The notes under the pieces: model-generated
Databases searched by the model: none
The model's input: only the letters and a program-made list of their open reading frames with translations
Told to the model about the DNA's origin: nothing
Shown here: piece after piece, positions 9,528-16,939 of the stretch
Numbering within the stretch: position 1 is the first letter of the stretch
Layout of the letters: the number at the start of each line of letters is the position of its first letter
Program-made: the position numbers and the translations under genes
Assembly: GCF_008329605.1 (NCBI RefSeq)
Contig: NZ_NPKO01000002.1
Span: forward strand, 496,001 to 560,000
Length of the DNA stretch: 64,000 bases
Direction: 5' to 3'
From: Mycolicibacterium sp. P9-64
GTDB lineage: Bacteria > Actinomycetota > Actinomycetes > Mycobacteriales > Mycobacteriaceae

Positions 9528-10598
9528 ATGAACACCGTTCAACAGGCCGTCAAGCGCGGGCACTACTACGAAGAATTCGAACCGGGCCGATCCTTCCGTC
9601 ACCACTGGGGTCGGACGATGACCGATTTCGACGCGGTCTGGTTCAGCAACCTGACCACCCAGCTCAATCCGCTGTACTTCAACGCCGAATACGCCAAGGC
9701 CATGGGACATCCCGGCATGGTCGTACACCCGTTGTGGGTGGCGTGCACGTTCATGGGCCTGGCCGTGGAAGACCTCACCGAACTCGGCGGCCCCTTCCTC
9801 GGCGTCGACGACTTGAAGGTGCACCGCGAGACCTACGCCGGTGACACCATTTACAGCGAGACCGAAGTCCTCGACCGGCGGCCCACCAAGTCCCGGCCCG
9901 GGTGGGGGATCGTGCACTGGAAATGTCGGGCCTTCAACCAACACGACGAACTCGTCATGGATTGCGAGCGACGCAATTTCGTCCGCATCCTCGATCCCGA
10001 CAAGCTTCCGGCGGAAGCCACCGCGCCGACGTCGGGAGCCGGCAACGCCACCGCGGCGAGCATCGAGTCGGTCACGCGCCCACCGCTGACCGAGGCGCAC
10101 GTCCCGCCGTCGCGGGCCAGGACGGCGGACTTCGGATACTTCGAAGACTTCAGCGTCGGTCAAGTCTTGGAGCACCACCGCGGCCGGACACTCACCGAGC
10201 TGGACAACTACCTGCTGACCCTGCTGTCGATGAACACCGCCGCCGGCCACGTCGACGACCAGGCCCTCGGCCAGCAGCCAGAAGGGGTCTTCGTCCAGCG
10301 GCGCCCCATCAACGGCTGGGCGACGGTCTCCATCGCCTTCGGCCTCACCTCAGAAGACATGTCCGAAAACGCCATCGCCGATCTCGGCTATGACAACGTC
10401 AAGATCAAGTCGCCGATGTTTCATGGTGACTCCATCCGGGCGCGCAGCGAGGTGTTGTCGCTGGTCGACGCCGAAGGCAACCCGCACTGCGGCGTGCTGC
10501 GCTACCGCATGACAGCGCAGAAACCGGACGGCACCGTCGTCGTCGAGGCCGAACGCGTCGTGTTGCTCAAGCGGCGGTCATGGCAGGGTCTGCCGTGA
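9528..10598 (+). CDS. Double MaoC-domain enoyl-CoA hydratase, mesaconyl/itaconyl-CoA hydratase-like
   Basis: A 356-residue protein made of two hot-dog MaoC domains (about 10-155 and 198-345), each beginning with a YFEDF/YEEF-type segment. The hydratase motif is recognisable in the first domain as N-P-L-Y-F-N...GHPGMVVH. The arrangement and length match beta-methylmalyl-CoA dehydratase / mesaconyl-CoA hydratase and itaconyl-CoA hydratase. The ATG at 9528 is chosen because homology begins a few residues later; the binding site (AGAGAGG, about 9512) is moderate. Its 3' end overlaps the lyase gene. It probably adds water to an unsaturated dicarboxylyl-CoA made by the upstream transferase. Confidence 0.85.
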   Translation: MNTVQQAVKRGHYYEEFEPGRSFRHHWGRTMTDFDAVWFSNLTTQLNPLYFNAEYAKAMGHPGMVVHPLWVACTFMGLAVEDLTELGGPFLGVDDLKVHRETYAGDTIYSETEVLDRRPTKSRPGWGIVHWKCRAFNQHDELVMDCERRNFVRILDPDKLPAEATAPTSGAGNATAASIESVTRPPLTEAHVPPSRARTADFGYFEDFSVGQVLEHHRGRTLTELDNYLLTLLSMNTAAGHVDDQALGQQPEGVFVQRRPINGWATVSIAFGLTSEDMSENAIADLGYDNVKIKSPMFHGDSIRARSEVLSLVDAEGNPHCGVLRYRMTAQKPDGTVVVEAERVVLLKRRSWQGLP

Positions 10599-11452
10599 CC
10601 TCGGTGCCCGATCGCCGTCGCCGCCGCTCGCTGCTGGTATTTCCCGCAACCGAACTGCGGATGGCCCGCAAAGCGGCTGCATCCAACGCCGACTGCGTCA
10701 TCTTCGACCTGGAAGACGCTGTGACCCTGGACAAGAAGTCCCAAGCGCGGGCAGTACTGGAAGAGGCGCTCGCCGAGATCGACTTCGGCGGAAAGGAAAT
10801 CTGCGTCCGGATCAACAGCGTCAACTCAGCCGAGTTCGCCGACGACGTGAACGTCGTCAACCGCCTGCCGATTCACGCCGTGGTGGTCCCGAAGGTGGAG
10901 ACTTCCGATGACGTACGCACCGTGGATGCCGCGCTGTCCGGAAATCCTGGACCCACCCTGCATCTGGCCGTGGAAAGCCCGCGGGGACTACTGGATTGCC
11001 GCGACTTCGCCCAAGCCAGCCCACGGGTGGCGGCGCTGCTGTTCGGCTCCGGGGACTTCGTTGCCGCGTCGGGATTCTCTTCCGACGAAAGCGCGCTGGC
11101 GGTTCCCCGCAGTCTCCTGTCCCTGGCTGCCAGCTCGTTGGGCATCGACGCGCTCGACCTGGTGTTCGGCAACGTCGCCGACCTCGACGGCCTTGGCCGC
11201 AGCGCCGCCGCGGGCCGCGCGCTGGGCTACAGCGGCAAGTGGGTCATTCACCCCGGCCAAGTGAACACGGTCAACGACGCGTTCACCCCCAACGCGGACG
11301 AAGTGGAACGCGCGCACAGGACCTTGGCGGCGATGTCGCAGGCCCAAGAACAAGGCAAGGGTGCCGCCACACTCGACGGCGTACTGATCGACGAAGCGTC
11401 GATCCGATGGGCCGAAGTCGTGGTCGCCCGCAGCGCACCGACGGTCACCTAG
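10580..11452 (+). CDS. CitE-like HpcH/HpaI-family acyl-CoA lyase
   Basis: A 290-residue (beta/alpha)8-barrel protein of the citrate-lyase-beta family. Visible landmarks are CVIFDLEDAV, where the acidic pair binds magnesium, VVVPKVET, and the conserved C-terminal GYSGKWVIHPGQV. Relatives cleave malyl-CoA, beta-methylmalyl-CoA or citramalyl-CoA into acetyl- or propionyl-CoA plus glyoxylate or pyruvate. It follows the hydratase with an overlap. The ATG at 10580 gives a 19-base overlap, but a GTG at 10595 preceded by GGCAGGG and overlapping the upstream stop as GTGA is an equally good start, five residues shorter. It should be the carbon-releasing last step of this branch. Confidence 0.85.
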   Translation: MAGSAVTSVPDRRRRRSLLVFPATELRMARKAAASNADCVIFDLEDAVTLDKKSQARAVLEEALAEIDFGGKEICVRINSVNSAEFADDVNVVNRLPIHAVVVPKVETSDDVRTVDAALSGNPGPTLHLAVESPRGLLDCRDFAQASPRVAALLFGSGDFVAASGFSSDESALAVPRSLLSLAASSLGIDALDLVFGNVADLDGLGRSAAAGRALGYSGKWVIHPGQVNTVNDAFTPNADEVERAHRTLAAMSQAQEQGKGAATLDGVLIDEASIRWAEVVVARSAPTVT

Positions 11453-11548
11453 CCGGTACGCCACGGCGCGCCCCCGCGTCATGCGGCGAGCAACCGTCAC
11501 CGTCTGCGCCCTCCGATCACCATCTCGACAGAAAGCGTTCCGGCAGAA

Positions 11549-12586
11549 ATGAAATCGGTCGTCTACACACGCCTGGGCCCCCCGTCGGTCCTCGAACTCG
11601 TCGAGCGCCCACTGCCCGCACCGGGGCCCGGCGAAGTGCGCGTCCGCGTCGCCGTGTCGGGGGTGAACCCCTCGGACGCCAAACGCCGGCAAGCGGGAAT
11701 CTTCAACACCGCCATGCCCTTTCCCGAGGTGACACCCAACCAGGATGGGGCCGGCGTCGTCGATGCTATCGGTGACGGGGTGCACCACCTGTCGGTCGGT
11801 CAACGGGTCTGGGTCTACATGGCCGTCTTCGGTCGTCCCACCGGGACCGCACAGCAGTACACGGTGATCCCCGCGGAGCGCGCCGTGCCGCTACCCGATG
11901 TCGCCTCATTCGACGTCGGCGCCTCACTCGGGGTGCCGGCCATGACCGCCCACCGCGCACTCACGGTTCACGAGGACGGCCCGTCGCGGCTGGGCCCGGG
12001 CGCACTCGACGGGAAGACCGTCCTCGTCGCGGGCGGTGCCGGCGCGGTCGGGCACGCCGCGATCCAGCTGGCCCGTTGGGCCGGGGCCACCGTCATCACC
12101 ACGGTCTCCTCACTGGAGAAGGCGGCGCTCGCGGCGGCTGCCGGTGCACACCACACGGTCAACTACCGATTCGACGGTGCCGCCGAGACCATCCGGGGAA
12201 ACGCCGCCGACGGTGTCGACGTCGTCGTGGAGGTGGGCGTCGTCCGAAACGCTGAACTGCTGTCGGCTGTGGTGGCCGATCGGGCGGTGGTGTCGGTGTA
12301 CGCCAACGACGGCGGCACCGACGCGTCGCTGCCGATCACGCCGAACTGGACTGCGGCCAACGTCCGGTTCCAATTCGTGCTCGTCTACACGATGGGCCAG
12401 ACAGCCCTCGACGCCGCTGCCGAGGACATCACCGCCGCGCTCACCGAGCGGGTGCTGGAGGTGGGACAGGACGCAGGTTTGCCGATCACGCGCTTTGCGC
12501 TGGCGCACACCCCGCAAGCACACGCGGCCGTCGAGGACGGCGTCGTCGGCAAGATCCTCATCGAAGTCGACGACGCGGTCGCCTAA
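11549..12586 (+). CDS. Zinc-independent MDR-family NADPH:quinone/enoyl reductase
   Basis: A 345-residue medium-chain dehydrogenase/reductase of the quinone oxidoreductase branch. The N-terminal GroES-like domain lacks the catalytic zinc ligands of alcohol dehydrogenases, and the Rossmann fold shows VLVAGGAGAVGHAAIQLA (about 154-171), the NADPH-binding glycine motif. Members reduce quinones, enones or enoyl thioesters. It lies 96 bases after the lyase gene on the same strand and probably belongs to the same transcript. It could reduce an alpha,beta-unsaturated intermediate; no specific substrate is visible. Confidence 0.85.
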   Translation: MKSVVYTRLGPPSVLELVERPLPAPGPGEVRVRVAVSGVNPSDAKRRQAGIFNTAMPFPEVTPNQDGAGVVDAIGDGVHHLSVGQRVWVYMAVFGRPTGTAQQYTVIPAERAVPLPDVASFDVGASLGVPAMTAHRALTVHEDGPSRLGPGALDGKTVLVAGGAGAVGHAAIQLARWAGATVITTVSSLEKAALAAAAGAHHTVNYRFDGAAETIRGNAADGVDVVVEVGVVRNAELLSAVVADRAVVSVYANDGGTDASLPITPNWTAANVRFQFVLVYTMGQTALDAAAEDITAALTERVLEVGQDAGLPITRFALAHTPQAHAAVEDGVVGKILIEVDDAVA

Positions 12587-12989
12587 CCTCCCCGCGAAAT
12601 GCGTTGCCTGCCAGGAGGAGTGGGCTCCGCCCGTCAAGTCAGCTTCCAGTGCCAGGTCCGGCGTGAACGACGTCGCCCGACAGTGGCACGGGGCCGGTGT
12701 GAGGGGCCACTGACGTGTTGCTTCTGCTCGACGCGCAGGACGACGGCGCCCTCGAAAGTCAGCCGGAGTCGGCGAGCGGCGCCGCCCTGCGGACGCCTCG
12801 GTCTGTGGTGCCCGCCCACTCGTCCGGAGCCGGCGCAGAGTGCGCCCGGCCGCGGTCTGGCGGCTGCCCTTCTGACCGGTTGGTGCGGCGGGCGCGGACG
12901 GCTCGCGGCCAATCTCGTTCGCCGCGAACGCGGTTAGCGTCTGTCGGCTCGACCCAACGGAGTTGGGCATCCTTGCGCGATCTAGTGGT

Positions 12990-13007
12990 GTACACGCCAG
13001 CGTATAC
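12990..13007 (+). promoter_or_regulatory. TetR-type operator, nitroreductase copy 1
   Basis: GTACACG, four bases, CGTATAC: an imperfect 7-base inverted repeat (one mismatch). It matches the operator in front of the tetR gene at 26365 in half-sites and spacing. Its centre is 48 bases from copy 2. Confidence 0.7.
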
Positions 13008-13037
13008 ATAGCACGGGCGATCCGATACCGTGAGACT

Positions 13038-13055
13038 GTAAACGTATCCGTATAC
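13038..13055 (+). promoter_or_regulatory. TetR-type operator, nitroreductase copy 2
   Basis: GTAAACG, four bases, CGTATAC, ending 8 bases before the nitroreductase ATG. The reverse complement of the site at 26373-26390 has the same outer seven bases on both sides, so the two sites should bind the same protein. Confidence 0.78.
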
Positions 13056-13063
13056 CTAAGGGG

Positions 13064-13780
13064 ATGGCTGTGGACGCGGTGACCGGTGAGCTTGTCCAGG
13101 CGGCGGAAGAACTCATCCGTGGCCGCCGCGCAACCCGGGCGTTTCTCCCCACCCCCGTTCCGGACGGGACCATCCGCGCCGTCTTCAGTTTGGCTGGCGC
13201 CGCGCCGTCGAACTCGAACGCGCAGCCCTGGCGGGCCGAGGTGCTCAGCGGGGCAGCACGCGATGAACTCGCCGCGGCCCTGATCGTCGCCGATGCGGCC
13301 GGGCGGCGGACCGTCGACTTTCCGTACAGCGACGACATCTACTCGGGCGAGCACCATCGCCGGCGAGCGGCATGGGGTGCTGCGATGTACGGCGCTCTCG
13401 GCATCGGGCGCAGCGACGCCGACCTGCTCGCCGAGTACAACACCAGAAGTCTGAATTTCTATGGCGCGCCCCACGTTGCGTTGCTCTACGCCCCCGATTC
13501 TGGCGACCCCCGGCTGACCGCGGACGTGGGAATGTATGCGCAGACGTTGCTGCTGGCGATGGCCGCCTACGGCGTGGCCAGCTGCCCTCAGGCGCAGCTG
13601 AGCTTCTACTCCGACGCCGTGCGTCAGATCCTCGGTGTGACCGACGGGAAGCTGCTCCTGGGCGTCTCGTTCGGCTACGCCGACCCCGACGCCGTGATCA
13701 ACACGATCGTCGTGGGCCGCGAGCCGCTTACGGAAACGACGCGCTTCCACGACGGTATCGGGGGACCGGACCGGGAGTGA
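13064..13780 (+). CDS. Nitroreductase-family oxidoreductase
   Basis: A 238-residue FMN-binding nitroreductase-like protein. RGRRATRAF near residue 20 is the usual N-terminal FMN phosphate contact, GAAPSNSNAQPW (about 45-56) is the hallmark segment, and LLLGVSFGYADPD near the C-terminus is the second FMN region. It would reduce nitro groups, quinones or enones with NAD(P)H. The ATG at 13064 lies just behind two operator copies and has weak ribosome-binding signal (AAGGGG at 13058). It is probably controlled by the TetR encoded at 25745-26365, beyond the defence island, rather than by the GntR. Confidence 0.87.
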   Translation: MAVDAVTGELVQAAEELIRGRRATRAFLPTPVPDGTIRAVFSLAGAAPSNSNAQPWRAEVLSGAARDELAAALIVADAAGRRTVDFPYSDDIYSGEHHRRRAAWGAAMYGALGIGRSDADLLAEYNTRSLNFYGAPHVALLYAPDSGDPRLTADVGMYAQTLLLAMAAYGVASCPQAQLSFYSDAVRQILGVTDGKLLLGVSFGYADPDAVINTIVVGREPLTETTRFHDGIGGPDRE

Positions 13781-13912
13781 GCACGGGAAAGATGTGCTCC
13801 GCGTGTATTCGCCGAGCCCCACCGTGCGTCGACATGCAAGCGACGCCGCTGGCACACCTGATCCACGCGCCCGTCACCGCCCCCACCTTCGGGGCCCGGG
13901 TAGCCGGACGGG

Positions 13913-14170
13913 GTGTCGGCGCACGAGATCGGTCCGGGAGACGCGGGGCTTCACCGAAGCGCCGCAGCCGAGAAGGGCGCCGTACTGGTCGTCCAGATCG
14001 CCGCGGGCGGTGTGGGTTTGAACATTCAAGCGGCGTCAGTGGTCGTGATATGCGAACCACAGCTGAAGCCGCTCGCCGAATGGCGGGCCATCGCTCGCGC
14101 ACACCGTAGGGGACAGCGGGAGTCCGTGGCAGGTGCACCGTCTCCTGTCCGATGAGGGCGTCGCAGCACC
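13913..14170 (+). pseudogene. SNF2-type helicase C-terminal remnant
   Basis: One frame from about 13960 reads through helicase motifs V and VI: QIAAGGVGLNIQAA, then CEPQLKP, and WRAIARAHRRGQ. These are diagnostic for SNF2/superfamily 2 proteins. About 14128 the reading must shift by one base to continue as QVHRLLSDEGV, the usual next segment. No N-terminal helicase half is present and the fragment ends within about 50 residues. It is therefore a broken leftover of a larger helicase gene. Full-length relatives are common in defence islands, and it sits at the left edge of one here. Confidence 0.75.
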
Positions 14171-14204
14171 CGGCGGGACCGGCCGAGCACCAATGACGGT
14201 GCGA

Positions 14205-14603
14205 TCACATCGCACCGATACCGTCCATGATCCGCACCGGTAGCGGTCTGCCAAGTGCGTAGTACATCGCCACGCGATGGTGCCCGTCGACGATGTGCAG
14301 GTCGCCGTTCTCGTCACGCCAGAGTTTGGTTACGTACCCCTCGCGGATGGGCTCGGCGCCGCTGGTGACCGCGTCGATGCTGCTTCGCTTTAGGGTTTCC
14401 TCATTGGCCTGCAGCATCACGCCGACAGGCAGTAACTCGACTGGTAGCTCATTCCACCTTGCCTCAGCCACGCTGCGCGCGCGCTCGACGACGTAGACGT
14501 TTTTCGAGGCGTAGCACATTCCGTACTCTTCAGAGCGCACACGCTCATCCGTTGTCACAGTTGTTGCCTTACTATGGATTTGGCTGCCACCGAAGCGGAC
14601 CAC
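14205..14603 (-). CDS. ParB/Srx-like small protein
   Basis: A 132-residue protein whose C-terminal half contains LHIVDGHHRVAMYYALGR. The DGHHR signature is typical of the ParB N-terminal / sulfiredoxin-like fold, which binds or hydrolyses nucleotides (CTP in ParB) and sometimes acts as a nuclease or kinase. No helix-turn-helix partition domain is present. The start used is a GTG at 14603; an ATG at 14522 (residue 28) is an alternative. It lies 74 bases downstream of the alarmone synthetase on the same strand and is probably its operon partner. The function is unknown; nucleotide handling fits an alarmone neighbour. Confidence 0.65.
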   Translation of the reverse strand: MVRFGGSQIHSKATTVTTDERVRSEEYGMCYASKNVYVVERARSVAEARWNELPVELLPVGVMLQANEETLKRSSIDAVTSGAEPIREGYVTKLWRDENGDLHIVDGHHRVAMYYALGRPLPVRIMDGIGAM

Positions 14604-14677
14604 CTTTCACGGGAGACCGCCATCTCTAGCGCCTCACCGCAGCATCTAGACAAGGCGGGAAGGCTCACCATCGCGTA

Positions 14678-15622
14678 TTAGCCGCCCCAAATGGCTTCAA
14701 GGATGTCCAGTTCATCGGAGGGCAGACGTTCGTCCCAGGCCGCGCGAAGCGTGTGGCGGTCGGCTTCTAGCCGCTCGAAGATGATAACGGCTTCGGGCTG
14801 ATGCACCAGCTGTGAACTATCGCTGTCGCGGTAGCGGTCGAAGATGCCGGCGAGCTTAACCTCATGCTCGTCGGCGAAGGCCTGAAGCCGTGTGTCGTAC
14901 CCAGGGGAGAGATCGCTGGGTAGCGTTTCGGCAATCTCGGACAGGATGAACATGCTGAGCGCGCGGTCATACTTGACGTCGGCGAACCGGTAAAACTGTG
15001 CCTGGGCAGCATTAATCAGTTCATGGACGGGGTATCCGGCGCTGGACACGATGAGCTTCACACGACGTGTCACCTCCTCATCGAAAATCTCCATGAGCAC
15101 AGCAAGACGCAGCAGCGCACGCTGTGTTTCAGGATCAGGCTCGACGCCCGGTTTGTACAGCAGCTTGTGCGACATCTCCGACCACACGTTCTGCGCTGCG
15201 GTTCTGACCTGAATCTCGCACTCGCCACCGACGGTGTCGGCGTCGGCATTCACCCGGATCTGCACGTGGACGCCGCCGTAGCCGATTCGCTCGTGCTCGC
15301 GCAATTCCTCGTTTTTGTTCTCGACCCGCACTGTTTCATAGCGCTCCGACAACAGACTCACAACGGCGTCGATGTTGCTCGGGTCGCTGACGATGACGCG
15401 CACACCGACCTTGTCGGTGACCTGATTCCACGGGTCGGCGTATCCCCGTAGCAGGCATTTGCTGGCGAAGCTGGCAACATCCTTGGCTCGGCCGTTGACC
15501 TGGCAGTCCAGCCCATGCGAGCCCACCAGCGACCGGATCTCTGCCTCGACGCGCTGTGCGACGAGCACGAACTGCGGGCGCTCCTCTTTGAACCGTTGGC
15601 GTGCTTCAGCGATGGCGCTCAT
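14678..15622 (-). CDS. RelA/SpoT-domain alarmone synthetase
   Basis: A 314-residue single-domain (p)ppGpp-synthetase-like protein without HD hydrolase, TGS or ACT domains. Conserved synthetase elements are all present: GRAKDVASFASK (about 44-55), DKVGVRVIV, GYGGVHV, and CEIQVRTAAQNVWSEMSHKL. A helical C-terminal extension of about 110 residues follows. Such stand-alone synthetases include housekeeping small alarmone synthetases and toxic or anti-phage types (toxSAS, CapRel) that alter nucleotides or tRNA. Its ATG overlaps the stop of the NdpA-like gene by 4 bases, so the two are translationally coupled. The genomic setting favours a defence or toxin role over stringent response; no cognate antitoxin is recognised. 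Confidence 0.8.
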   Translation of the reverse strand: MSAIAEARQRFKEERPQFVLVAQRVEAEIRSLVGSHGLDCQVNGRAKDVASFASKCLLRGYADPWNQVTDKVGVRVIVSDPSNIDAVVSLLSERYETVRVENKNEELREHERIGYGGVHVQIRVNADADTVGGECEIQVRTAAQNVWSEMSHKLLYKPGVEPDPETQRALLRLAVLMEIFDEEVTRRVKLIVSSAGYPVHELINAAQAQFYRFADVKYDRALSMFILSEIAETLPSDLSPGYDTRLQAFADEHEVKLAGIFDRYRDSDSSQLVHQPEAVIIFERLEADRHTLRAAWDERLPSDELDILEAIWGG

Positions 15623-16656
15623 CCGCGGCTGTTGAGCTTCTTCAGGTTATCGACGACCTGTAATTCGGTTCGGCCGTCGGCGCGCCCGCTGACGCTTACG
15701 ACATCGTCGGGAGTGTCAGCGGGATAGCTGACCTTGACACCCTGCATGAACTCGTACTGGACCCGGGCCAGTTTGGTCTGACTGGTGTCTTTGACGAAAC
15801 TCCGCGCGACCCCCGCGGTGGTGACCGCCTTCTCGAAGGGAGCGCGGTCGTGCAGGTCGAGGTGGCGGGCAGCGAACGATCGGATGTTGATCTCGGTGGA
15901 GTTTCCCTGCAGCTCGGCGACCAAGGCGGTTTCATAGCGCATCTTGGTTGCCGGATCCGCGACGCGATTGTTGATGAAACTCTCTGCTTCTGTGTGGAAT
16001 TGGCGCGTGGTGATTCTCGGGTCGTCAACCAGTGCGCAGCCGAGGAAAACATCCAGAAAGAAGTCGGCAACTGCGATGCCCCGGGACTGCGGATCGCTGA
16101 TCCAGCCGCGAAGCTTTGGCGGGTCGGCATCACCGACCATGAACACCGACACCTTGAACACGCGGGTGCGGCCAGTGAGGAAGAGATCCTTCATGTATTC
16201 GACCGAGAAGGTGGACCGGCCGTCGATCTCGGTCGTGGCTGCGCGGGCACCCTCCTCCTTCTCCAGTTTCAGGACTGCGAGGAACGGCGCCGCACTCCGG
16301 TAGGTGCCCTCCATGACTACGAGCAGCCCCGGAGACATCGCGCCGGATTGTGCGGCGAACAAGTGCCCGGCCAGGGATGTCGACGCGTCGAGAAGCCCGT
16401 CCTTGGGATCGGCCAATTGTTCTGCAATCAGGATGGGGACGCGGCGCTCGTCGTCGGCGGGCTGGATCGCGTGCTTGGATTTGCTGAGGCTTTCACTGAT
16501 CTTGCGTTCGAAGAAACGTGCGACCTCTGCGTCGTAGGGCGACACGATTTCGCTAAGTTTCGGTCTGACGTTGTCGCGATCGCGGATCGCCTTCGGGATC
16601 TCGTGGATGACCCACCGCGTCACTTTCATGTTGCCCGTGTCCAGTGTCGCCGGCAC
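15619..16656 (-). CDS. NdpA/YejK-like nucleoid-associated protein
   Basis: A 345-residue protein resembling the 37-kDa nucleoid-associated family (NdpA, YejK). The best visible match is GIAVADFFLDVFLGC (about 200-214), which corresponds to the family's VADFFMDFLG core, followed by a helical region rich in charged residues. Family members bind nucleoid DNA, and homologues are often found on plasmids and islands. The start is a GTG at 16656, supported by AAAAGGAGG four bases upstream; an ATG ten codons in has no such site. It is the first gene of a probable three-gene operon with the alarmone synthetase and the ParB-like gene, divergent from the Avs-like gene. A role as phage or DNA-state sensor is inference. 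Confidence 0.65.
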   Translation of the reverse strand: MPATLDTGNMKVTRWVIHEIPKAIRDRDNVRPKLSEIVSPYDAEVARFFERKISESLSKSKHAIQPADDERRVPILIAEQLADPKDGLLDASTSLAGHLFAAQSGAMSPGLLVVMEGTYRSAAPFLAVLKLEKEEGARAATTEIDGRSTFSVEYMKDLFLTGRTRVFKVSVFMVGDADPPKLRGWISDPQSRGIAVADFFLDVFLGCALVDDPRITTRQFHTEAESFINNRVADPATKMRYETALVAELQGNSTEINIRSFAARHLDLHDRAPFEKAVTTAGVARSFVKDTSQTKLARVQYEFMQGVKVSYPADTPDDVVSVSGRADGRTELQVVDNLKKLNSRG

Positions 16657-16939
16657 CCATCCTCCTTTTCGCTGAGTCGATCGCGGCCCGTCGCTGGCCG
16701 TGGTCGTTCATCCCGTGGAGCATTATCGTCAGTCGTGTTGCCTGAAGGAGCATGTTGGCTGAGAAGGCGGCCCGTCGTCTGGGCGAGGTCGGCGGTTTCC
16801 TCGGCATCGTCGGGCTTGAATCAACCTGCGGGCGGCATCTCGACCCGAAGCCGGGTACGACGCCTGTGCTGAGCGGCTCGATTGCGAATGCGCGGCCGGA
16901 GTAGTGCCACCACTTGGGATTTAGCTGTTTAATGACCCC
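16657..16939. other. Divergent control region between NdpA-like and Avs-like genes
   Basis: These 283 bases contain the strong ribosome binding site of the NdpA-like gene at 16661-16669. On the other strand a possible -10 hexamer TTTAAT (about 16928) would place the start of transcription at the GTG of the Avs-like gene. No clear operator palindrome is seen. Confidence 0.45.

Larger units (their letters stand above)
12587..13063. other. Intergenic region with two TetR-type operators
   Basis: These 477 bases hold no gene I can support. The right end is the control region of the nitroreductase, with two operator copies at 12990-13007 and 13038-13055. The remainder looks like non-functional or degraded high-GC sequence. 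Confidence 0.55.
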
